Assembly: GCA_015492355.1 (NCBI GenBank)
Contig: WGFF01000142.1
Location: 1-5,083 of the forward strand
DNA length: 5,083 bases
Reading direction: 5' to 3'
From: Deltaproteobacteria bacterium
GTDB lineage: Bacteria > Desulfobacterota > GWC2-55-46 > S146-73
In this document: positions 1 through 4,271 of the stretch, one piece after another
Numbering within the stretch: position 1 is the first letter of the stretch
How the letters are laid out: every line of letters begins with the position of its first letter
The notes under the pieces: generated by a model
What the model saw: only the letters and a program-made list of their open reading frames with translations
Database searches by the model: none
What the model was told of the DNA's origin: nothing
Made by a program: the position numbers and the translations under genes

Positions 1-34
1 GATATAAAACCCCGCCCTGTAGGCGAGGGGGTTT
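1..34 (-). terminator. Hairpin terminator of the leftward 33-317 gene
   Basis: Read on the minus strand, the stop codon (33-35) runs into a GC-rich imperfect hairpin followed by a T-rich tract (TTTTATAT). In plus coordinates the core CGCC at 13-16 pairs with GGCG at 22-25 around the loop CTGTA (17-21). CCC at 10-12 pairs with Gs within 27-31, and AAA at 7-9 pairs with TTT at 32-34, with a small bulge near 26-28. A GC stem followed by Ts is the usual rho-independent layout. The same bases form copy 1 of a palindromic repeat also found at 1887-1921, so the terminator role may be secondary to the element's origin. Confidence 0.5.
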
Positions 35-38
35 ACTG
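1..38. repeat. Short palindromic repeat, copy 1
   Basis: This stretch and 1887-1921 share one layout: GATATAAA, a C-rich left arm ending in GCC, a five-base loop (CTGTA here, TTGCA in the other copy), a right arm starting GGC, a G run, then TTT(T)AC and a G two bases later. Shared flanks plus compensated arms suggest related copies of one element and not two unrelated terminators. Such hairpins resemble the subterminal palindromes of IS200/IS605-type elements or their non-coding derivatives, but no transposase of that type is visible, so the origin is inference. The window edge may cut the left side. Confidence 0.5.
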
Positions 39-317
39 CTGAGATGTGCCCCTGTGCCTGACCCTCTCTATCCTTTCCCGTATCTCAGGTGGTAGATGGG
101 TATTTTCTGTATCCATCTCTGCCAGTATACGGCAGAGAAGGTCTACCTTTTCCTTTACACTGAGGTCCCTGTGGATGAGTATGTACTTCTCTCCCCTCAG
201 CTTGAAGAAACCACCCGGGGTAGAGACCTCGCCCTTCTGGAGGTCATCGTAGTCGATCCTTATGGAGAGTTTCTCTGCGGTTTGTTCGAGTAGACTGAGA
301 AGCCTTTCGTACTGCAT
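33..317 (-). CDS. Conserved-looking hypothetical protein, 94 aa
   Basis: This is a small, charged, soluble protein of unknown function. It has no signal peptide or membrane segment, so it is probably cytoplasmic. Residues 1-20 look like an amphipathic helix. Residues 34-50 read as a beta hairpin (PGGFFKLRGEKYILIHR), followed by a helix at about 52-68 and an Arg/Glu-rich helix from about 76 (LPPEIRERIERVR). The order GG-x-hydrophobic-RG, a beta strand, then a 'LS-x-x-EKV' helix and 'LPPEIRE' is reminiscent of an uncharacterised family of roughly 90 residues, but I cannot name it. An in-frame TGA lies 18 bases upstream, so the ATG at 315-317 is the first possible start. Its ribosome site is poor, only AGG abutting the ATG. 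It is divergent from the thioredoxin gene and ends in a hairpin terminator. Confidence 0.6.
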   Translation of the reverse strand: MQYERLLSLLEQTAEKLSIRIDYDDLQKGEVSTPGGFFKLRGEKYILIHRDLSVKEKVDLLCRILAEMDTENTHLPPEIRERIERVRHRGTSQQ

Positions 318-324
318 ACCTGTT

Positions 325-353
325 ATTGTTATAAATCATCCTCTCCATGTCAA
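325..353 (-). promoter_or_regulatory. Weak candidate promoter for the leftward gene
   Basis: On the minus strand a perfect TTGACA lies at 348-353. The -10 is uncertain: TATAAC at 328-333 is a good match but leaves only 14 bases of spacing, while AACAAT at 325-330 gives 17 bases but matches TATAAT at only three positions. With the second choice transcription would start almost on the ATG at 317, giving a near-leaderless mRNA, which would fit the lack of a proper ribosome site. Confidence 0.25.
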
Positions 354-379
354 GATCTCAGGTGGGGATATAAAATTGG

Positions 380-408
380 TTGACATATCTCCATCGTTGA
401 TTTATATT
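380..408 (+). promoter_or_regulatory. Sigma-70-type promoter of the thioredoxin gene
   Basis: TTGACA (380-385) is followed after exactly 17 bases by TATATT (403-408), a six-of-six -35 and a five-of-six -10 at optimal spacing. Transcription would start near 415, leaving a leader of about 44 bases. That leader ends in AAAGGGGTGATC (445-456), a strong match to the anti-Shine-Dalgarno target, just before the ATG at 459. No operator or riboswitch is evident between promoter and gene, so expression is probably housekeeping. Confidence 0.7.
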
Positions 409-458
409 CTTACAAACATAACAATATCCTCTTTAAAAACCGAGAAAGGGGTGATCGG

Positions 459-794
459 ATGTCTGGGAATAAAAATATAATAGAGGTTACTGACTCCACC
501 TTTGAAGCCCAGATACTGAAGTCAGATATACCTGCCCTGGTCGATTTCTGGGCGACCTGGTGTGCGCCGTGCAAGGCTATAGCACCGATAGTGGAGGAGA
601 TGGCTGAGGAGTACAGTGGCAGGGTGAAGATCGCAAAGATGAACGTGGATGAGAATCCCGCCACCCCGGGTAAATACGGCGTCAGGGGCATACCCACACT
701 CATACTCTTCAAAAACGGTGAGGTGGTTGACCAGGTGGTAGGGGCAGTACCAAAGGATCAGATAAAGGAACTCATTGATAAGGGGTTGTCTTAA
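459..794 (+). CDS. trxA: Thioredoxin
   Basis: This is a cytoplasmic thiol-disulfide oxidoreductase of 111 aa, the normal size for a single-domain thioredoxin, with no signal peptide. The active site is W34-C35-A36-P37-C38 inside 'VDFWATWCAPC'; the usual CGPC is CAPC here, a variant also known in bona fide thioredoxins. The buried Asp (D29), the cis-proline loop G77-I78-P79-T80 and the C-terminal 'LILFKNGE...G' strand-turn are all present, so the fold should be complete and active. The ATG at 459 is supported by a strong ribosome site at 445-456. The gene has its own promoter and a strong terminator, so it is probably transcribed alone. Reduced thioredoxin is the usual electron donor to CcdA-type membrane proteins, and one is encoded about 3.5 kb downstream. 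That functional link is inference. Confidence 0.95.
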   Translation: MSGNKNIIEVTDSTFEAQILKSDIPALVDFWATWCAPCKAIAPIVEEMAEEYSGRVKIAKMNVDENPATPGKYGVRGIPTLILFKNGEVVDQVVGAVPKDQIKELIDKGLS

Positions 795-819
795 TCTCAA
801 AGAGACCGACCGTTCGTTA

Positions 820-860
820 AGAGAGGGCACATACCCACGGGGGTATGTGCCCTCTTTATC
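820..860 (+). terminator. Strong rho-independent terminator after trxA
   Basis: A perfect 15-bp stem (822-836 with 841-855) closes a four-base loop, ACGG, and runs into TTTATCTTT. It begins 27 bases after the thioredoxin stop codon. The stem can be extended outward by a G-T wobble (821/856) and an A-T pair (820/857). The opposite strand is flanked by a shorter T tract, so it works best for rightward transcription. Confidence 0.9.
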
Positions 861-1064
861 TTTAACCATCTATCGGGGTTGAGGAAGGAGATGAAAATCT
901 GGGGGCATGGCAATAGGATAGCAGTGGGGGATGGCAAAAGAACTTCACTAAGGTATACGAAGACCTGAAACCCACTGCCCCGGGATGCCATTCTTACCTG
1001 CGGTGGTCGGTTTATTTCCCAGAGGGGGCTTGTTTAGAATCCAAAAGTAGGGTAACATGAAATT
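861..1064 (+). other. Intergenic region: possible RNA fold, small ORF or gene remnant
   Basis: No convincing gene was found here. Three weak signals overlap. First, nested inverted repeats: GGCAT/ATGCC (904-908 with 985-989), GCAGTGGG/CCCACTGC (921-928 with 971-978) and AGGT/ACCT (951-954 with 963-966 by local pairing). Second, a 25-codon ORF at 891-968 starting MKIWGHGNR behind a GAGGAAGGAG ribosome-like stretch. Third, a 47-codon open stretch at 917-1060 without a start codon, containing KNFTKVYEDL and ending four bases before the next gene's ATG, which could be a decayed gene end. A -10-like TAGAAT at 1035-1040 lacks a good -35. These readings compete and I cannot choose between them. Confidence 0.25.
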
Positions 1065-1805
1065 ATGAGAAGGTACCTGCTGTTTCTCTTTCTTTACATA
1101 CTCGTCCCCCTTGATGTCCTTGGTGCAGGACTCGATATAGGGAGGATGAGGGTTGCAATATGGCCCGAGTATGATTCCCCCGGGGTGCTCTTTATATACG
1201 ATGGAAGGTTCAAGAACAACGAACTCTTCCCGAACGAGACGAGTTTTTACATACCGGGTGGTTCGGTGATAAGTGATGCCTGTAGCCTCTCCCCGAAGGG
1301 ACAGCACTTCTGCCAGCTCTACACCCAGAGATCTGTAGATGGATTCGATGATGTAAGGTTGAGGCTTCCCTATCCGAACTTCTATCTCAGCTTCCATACA
1401 GACCCCTTCCCTGAGGGTGAAACCAGACGGGTGCTCCATCACGTAATCCGTGCGAACCATGATACAGATACACTCGAGGTGGATATACAGAAACCCCTGC
1501 GGGCTGAGGACTTCAGGATTATAACGCCTCAGGGATTCGAGAGGTACGAAAAGAAGGGATTTGTCCATTTTACAAAGGTATTCAGGGACGTAAAAAAAGG
1601 GGATACCATAAGGATAGAACTGGAATACGTAAAAAAGGACAGGAGACCATCAGTAAACATCAAGTATTCCCCCATGGCTGAGGGGATGGAAATGGCACCT
1701 TACCAGCACCAGAGGAATATATCTACAGCGATGTATCTTATGTTCCTTACAGGGGTTTTACTTCTCGGTGGTATTGTGTATCTCCTTGTAAGGAAGAGGG
1801 CTTGA
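1065..1805 (+). CDS. Membrane-anchored periplasmic protein of unknown function
   Basis: I do not recognise this 246-aa protein as a named family. An N-terminal signal peptide (basic MRR, hydrophobic 4-19, probable cleavage near residue 21) precedes a beta-rich extracytoplasmic domain of about 195 residues. One C-terminal membrane helix follows (about 222-242), capped by RKRA, giving a periplasmic domain tethered to the inner membrane. Two cysteines, C73 and C83, sit ten residues apart and could form a disulfide or be a substrate of the redox proteins encoded downstream. A Met/His-containing linker (M204, M208, M210, H215) lies just before the membrane helix. The early segment IWPEYDSPGVLFIYDG looks like a conserved signature. 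The ATG at 1065 has only a weak ribosome site (AGGG at 1049-1052), and a second ATG at 1057 opens a three-codon ORF overlapping this start. It heads the thiol-redox cluster, 148 bp before the CcmH-like gene, and may share its job. Confidence 0.75.
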   Translation: MRRYLLFLFLYILVPLDVLGAGLDIGRMRVAIWPEYDSPGVLFIYDGRFKNNELFPNETSFYIPGGSVISDACSLSPKGQHFCQLYTQRSVDGFDDVRLRLPYPNFYLSFHTDPFPEGETRRVLHHVIRANHDTDTLEVDIQKPLRAEDFRIITPQGFERYEKKGFVHFTKVFRDVKKGDTIRIELEYVKKDRRPSVNIKYSPMAEGMEMAPYQHQRNISTAMYLMFLTGVLLLGGIVYLLVRKRA

Positions 1806-1836
1806 TGGTCTGTAAGGGGTCTCTTTGGGGAGACCA
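1806..1836 (+). promoter_or_regulatory. Two mutually exclusive hairpins after the 1065 gene
   Basis: GAGACC at 1830-1835 can pair perfectly with GGTCTC at 1818-1823 (six-base loop). Alternatively AGACCA at 1831-1836 can pair with TGGTCT at 1806-1811 (19-base loop). The two folds exclude each other. No T run follows directly (ATTAATG comes next), so neither is a classic terminator. They may act as an mRNA 3' end, a processing site or an attenuation switch between this gene and the CcmH-like gene, or mean nothing. Confidence 0.3.
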
Positions 1837-1886
1837 TTAATGTATAGGGGCTTTCCTTTTTGGTGAAGGGAGATTAACCTGCTGAG

Positions 1887-1921
1887 GATATAAAGCCTGC
1901 CTTGCAGGCAGGGTTTTACAG
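1887..1921. repeat. Short palindromic repeat, copy 2
   Basis: This is the second copy of the element seen at 1-38. It starts with GATATAAA. CCTGCC (1896-1901) pairs with GGCAGG (1907-1912) around the loop TTGCA, flanking AAA and TTT also pair, and the element ends TTTTACAG. An alternative register pairs GCCTGC (1895-1900) with GCAGGC (1904-1909). On the plus strand the stem runs into GGGTTTTAC, so it could partly terminate transcription between the 1065 gene and the CcmH-like gene 32 bases downstream, splitting the cluster into two units or damping the later genes. Confidence 0.5.
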
Positions 1922-1953
1922 ACAGAAAAGGTTCCCTCTGACAAGGTAAAGGG

Positions 1954-2367
1954 ATGGTTGGGCTGAGACACATAAGGATCGGTATATTCGTGTTTTTTGT
2001 TGTCCTTGCGGGTACAGACCTCCGGGCTACGACCGTACAGGAGGTTGCCCGTGAACTTGAGTGCCCGTGTGATTGTCCGCTCATACTCGAGGACTGCAAT
2101 ATGAGCTGTGGGCTCGACTGGAAGGAGCAGATAGGCGAACAGATAAGGGCTGGCAAAACAAAGGAAGAAATTATACAATGGTTTGTCGATCAGTACGGTG
2201 ATGCCTGCCGTATAACCCCTGTAAAGAGGATCAAGGGCAAGATATACCAGTACACCAGAGGATTCGACACAAAGGACTGGGTCATCCTCTGGGGTGGTAT
2301 TGCAATATGGGGGGCTGTGGTAGTTGGAGGGATAATACTGATTACGCGGAGGTGGTTTAAAAGGTGA
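1954..2367 (+). CDS. ccmH: CcmH/NrfF-like cytochrome c maturation protein
   Basis: This is a predicted membrane-anchored periplasmic thiol-redox protein that helps present reduced apocytochrome for heme attachment. Of 137 aa, residues 8-20 are hydrophobic with probable cleavage after LRA (25). The CcmH-like helical domain spans about 27-90, and a membrane helix at about 109-130 is followed by RRWFKR. The family pattern is clear: 'ARELECPCDC' matches the LRCxxC region, and 'IRAGKTKEEIIQWFVDQYGD' matches the conserved 'G.s.eEI...v..YG' helix. The redox site is altered. C37, C39 and C41 form CPCDC, with C48, C52 and C85 as well, giving six cysteines where canonical CcmH has two. A CxCxC-type variant of this family exists in other anaerobes as I recall it. 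The ATG at 1954 follows AAGGTAAAGGG. It is 16 bp from the cytochrome gene, its likely client. Confidence 0.8.
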   Translation: MVGLRHIRIGIFVFFVVLAGTDLRATTVQEVARELECPCDCPLILEDCNMSCGLDWKEQIGEQIRAGKTKEEIIQWFVDQYGDACRITPVKRIKGKIYQYTRGFDTKDWVILWGGIAIWGAVVVGGIILITRRWFKR

Positions 2368-2383
2368 TTGAGGAGAAGAAGCG

Positions 2384-3205
2384 GTGAGAAGGATACTCGC
2401 TGTGCTGACCATCGCTGGTCTGGTAGGGGGCTTTGTCCTCTTTATCGCCTTTATCTTTCTTGTGGATACCGCTCCACTCTCGAGGACGGAATTCATAAAG
2501 ACCTTTTTAAGGATCCGTTCCTTCAGGTATACTGGTTATCCCGAGCTCACCGACAGGGAGATTAAAATCCTCTACAGGTGGCGGTGCACAGGTATATGCC
2601 ACGGCAGTGAACCCATAGAGACATCGAGACATACCGCACGGGAGTGGGAGGGCATAGTGGCAAGGATGAGGGTAAGGAACGGTGCCAAGGTGAACAAAAG
2701 GGAGAGCGCCCTCATCATAGCCTATCTTCAGAAGAATTTTGGAAGCAACGTACCAACCATACTCTCTCCAGAGGCAAACAGGTTCCTTAAGAGGTATCTC
2801 TGGAGGAGTGATTTTGGTGAGAGCGATCTTTATGTTGACGTGATATACGCACCTATGGAATACTTTGACCTCATGGGTGGATTCATGAACGCAGTGGAAT
2901 ATCAGGCTGAAGACAAGACCATCTTCATGGTATACTTCAATACCCATCAGGAAAAACTCCCCCCCTTCTCACTCGAAAAGATGGCTACCCTGAGGGGACC
3001 TGACGGAACAGAGATGAAGCCTATTGACTGGCGTGTAACCTATGAGAGCGGGGACCTCCATCACAGGGAAGGGGTGCTCAGGTTCAAAAGGCTCCCCTTC
3101 AGGACCGGAACGATGGAACTTATACTCGAGGACCTGCCAGGACAGAAAAAAAGGGTGTTTTCATGGGAACTACCTATACCTGAATTCAAGGAAGGTAAGA
3201 GATGA
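2384..3205 (+). CDS. Membrane-anchored c-type cytochrome with CX3CH heme motif
   Basis: This is a 273-aa predicted periplasmic electron carrier. Residues 5-27 form an uncleaved-looking signal anchor without an obvious cleavage site. The heme domain covers about 50-122: C68-T-G-I-C72-H73, then 'REWEGIVARMRVRNGA' and 'ALIIAYLQKNFG', the usual order of single-heme cytochromes whose Met (here M95 is the candidate) is the second axial ligand. The heme site has three residues between the cysteines instead of two; the codons (TGC ACA GGT ATA TGC CAC) are clear. From about 128 to 268 follows a domain I do not recognise, with alternating strands suggesting a beta sandwich. The start is GTG at 2384, chosen because GAGGAG at 2370-2375 sits at ideal spacing and the membrane anchor begins at once. 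The stop overlaps the next ATG (ATGA), indicating translational coupling with the TlpA-like gene. Confidence 0.75.
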   Translation: MRRILAVLTIAGLVGGFVLFIAFIFLVDTAPLSRTEFIKTFLRIRSFRYTGYPELTDREIKILYRWRCTGICHGSEPIETSRHTAREWEGIVARMRVRNGAKVNKRESALIIAYLQKNFGSNVPTILSPEANRFLKRYLWRSDFGESDLYVDVIYAPMEYFDLMGGFMNAVEYQAEDKTIFMVYFNTHQEKLPPFSLEKMATLRGPDGTEMKPIDWRVTYESGDLHHREGVLRFKRLPFRTGTMELILEDLPGQKKRVFSWELPIPEFKEGKR

Positions 3206-3741
3206 ACGGAAGGATATCACTCATTTTATTTCTTTTCGGGTTTGTATCCCTGTTTGTACTCCTTTTCGGGTGTGACTCTGATGGGGTGGAGGAGAAAAAG
3301 ACAACCGGTATAAGGGCGACCCTTCTCAACGAGGGGGAGAGGGCACCGGATTTCAAACTCAGGACCTTCGATGGTCAGGAGGTGAATCTTTCGGATTTTG
3401 CAGGCAAGCCGGTTGTGATAAACTTCTGGGCATCATGGTGTGGTCCATGCAGGAAAGAGGCTGAAGACCTGGAAAGGACGTATTCCACATTCAAGAATGC
3501 GGGCGTGGTGTTCATAGGTATAGCTGTACAGGATACAGAGGAGAAGGCAAGGGAGTTTGTAAAGGAATTTAACCTTACCTATCTCAATGGCCTGGATGAG
3601 ACCGGTGATATAGCAGAGACCTATAAGATCTACGGCATACCGAAGACCTTTGTGGTGGACAAGTCTGGGAGATTTACCTTCATCCACACCGGTGCCATCA
3701 CAGAGAAACTCCTCACCAGGGAGCTCAATAAGGTACTATGA
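3202..3741 (+). CDS. TlpA/ResA-like thioredoxin-fold lipoprotein (CGPC)
   Basis: This is a periplasmic thiol-disulfide reductase, probably keeping apocytochrome or CcmH-type cysteines reduced. It is 179 aa. The signal peptide ends in a lipobox, LLFGC, with C24 as the lipidated residue, so it should be anchored to a membrane by lipid. The mature domain has the standard TlpA/ResA order: 'GERAPDFKLRTFDGQEVNLSD' (45-65), the strand 'VVINFWASWC' with active site W79-C80-G81-P82-C83, and the cis-proline loop G145-I146-P147-K148-TFVVD. All key residues are present, so this is the orthodox redox member of the pair; the next gene carries the altered version. The ATG overlaps the cytochrome stop, and AAGGAAGG at 3188-3195 is its ribosome site. 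ResA and CcdA form the reducing branch of system II cytochrome c assembly. Assignment to TlpA versus ResA is not possible from this sequence alone. Confidence 0.88.
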   Translation: MNGRISLILFLFGFVSLFVLLFGCDSDGVEEKKTTGIRATLLNEGERAPDFKLRTFDGQEVNLSDFAGKPVVINFWASWCGPCRKEAEDLERTYSTFKNAGVVFIGIAVQDTEEKAREFVKEFNLTYLNGLDETGDIAETYKIYGIPKTFVVDKSGRFTFIHTGAITEKLLTRELNKVL

Positions 3742-4271
3742 GAAGGACTTTATACGTCATATTGATATCCTTTTTCATCGCTGGTTGCAGTGGTGGACAG
3801 AAGGTAACCCCTCTTGCTGGCATAGGTGAACCCGCACCAGACTTCACAGTGGAACTCCTGTCGGGTAAAAAGGTCTCCTTCGATAATTTCAGGGGAAAGC
3901 CACTTGTACTTACCTTTATGGCTGAATGGTGTCCCTGTTCGAACGAATCCGCACCTGTATTCAAGGAGGCTTACAGGATATATCATCCCAGGGGAGTTGA
4001 GTTCCTCCTTCTCGGTTTCCAGGATTCCCTTTCCAGGTTCAGAAAATTCGTGGAGAAAGAGAAATTTCCCTTTCCAGCTGGCTATGATAGAGGCGATAGA
4101 ATAGGAACTACCTACGGTGTCAATGCCCCTCCTACAACCTTCTTCATCACTGCGGATGGCATAGTAAGGAATGCCTACTACGGAAAGATAGTGGAACTTG
4201 AGAAACTCTCCTCCTGGATAGATGAGATAGTAGAAGAAAAGGAGCCAAGGGCTGAGGAAAAGAGGTCATGA
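3738..4271 (+). CDS. TlpA-like lipoprotein with altered CPCS active site
   Basis: This is a second thioredoxin-fold lipoprotein, 177 aa. Its signal peptide ends in the lipobox IAGC, with C17 as the lipidated residue. The family order is kept: 'GEPAPDFTVELLSGKKVSFDNFRGKPLVLTF' region (30-60), the active-site strand ending MAEWC, and the cis-proline region VNAPPTTFF (128-136). The active site is W64-C65-P66-C67-S68. Aligned to WCxxC by the conserved downstream Pro (P73) without a gap, the second Cys has become Ser68 and an intervening residue has become Cys67, making a CXC pair. This may change redox potential or substrate, or make it closer to peroxiredoxin-like redoxins. It overlaps both neighbours by ATGA, so it is co-translated with the CGPC paralogue before it and the CcdA-like gene after it. 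The ribosome site is AAGGT at 3730-3734. It is clearly a diverged relative of the preceding gene, not a recent copy. Confidence 0.82.
   Translation: MRRTLYVILISFFIAGCSGGQKVTPLAGIGEPAPDFTVELLSGKKVSFDNFRGKPLVLTFMAEWCPCSNESAPVFKEAYRIYHPRGVEFLLLGFQDSLSRFRKFVEKEKFPFPAGYDRGDRIGTTYGVNAPPTTFFITADGIVRNAYYGKIVELEKLSSWIDEIVEEKEPRAEEKRS

Noticed and set aside
82..365. Direct repeat ATCTCAGGTGG at 82-92 and 355-365
   Set aside because: It is a single 11-bp match, one copy within a coding region, with no shared flanks; chance is sufficient.
367..375. Third GATATAAA near the trxA promoter
   Set aside because: It matches only the flank of the palindromic repeat and is not followed by any hairpin.
410..869. 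Leftward open frames opposite the thioredoxin gene
   Set aside because: The plus strand has a complete thioredoxin with promoter, ribosome site and terminator; the reverse frames run across these signals.
861..1064. Cobalamin or other known riboswitch before the redox cluster
   Set aside because: A stretch near 890-905 (GATGAAAATCTGGGG) faintly recalls a cobalamin riboswitch, but the B12 box and the remaining conserved elements are missing.
948..1568. Long leftward open frame of 206 codons opposite the 1065 gene
   Set aside because: It lies antisense to a gene with a clear signal peptide and membrane helix, has no ribosome site, and its product looks like no folded protein I know.
1805..1840. 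11-codon ORF overlapping the stop of the 1065 gene
   Set aside because: It falls inside the inverted repeat and has no sign of being translated beyond chance overlap of TGA and ATG.
1837..2496. Leftward open frame of 219 codons opposite the CcmH-like gene
   Set aside because: The plus strand here encodes a recognisable CcmH-like protein and the start of the cytochrome. The antisense product is low-complexity at its start and lacks support.
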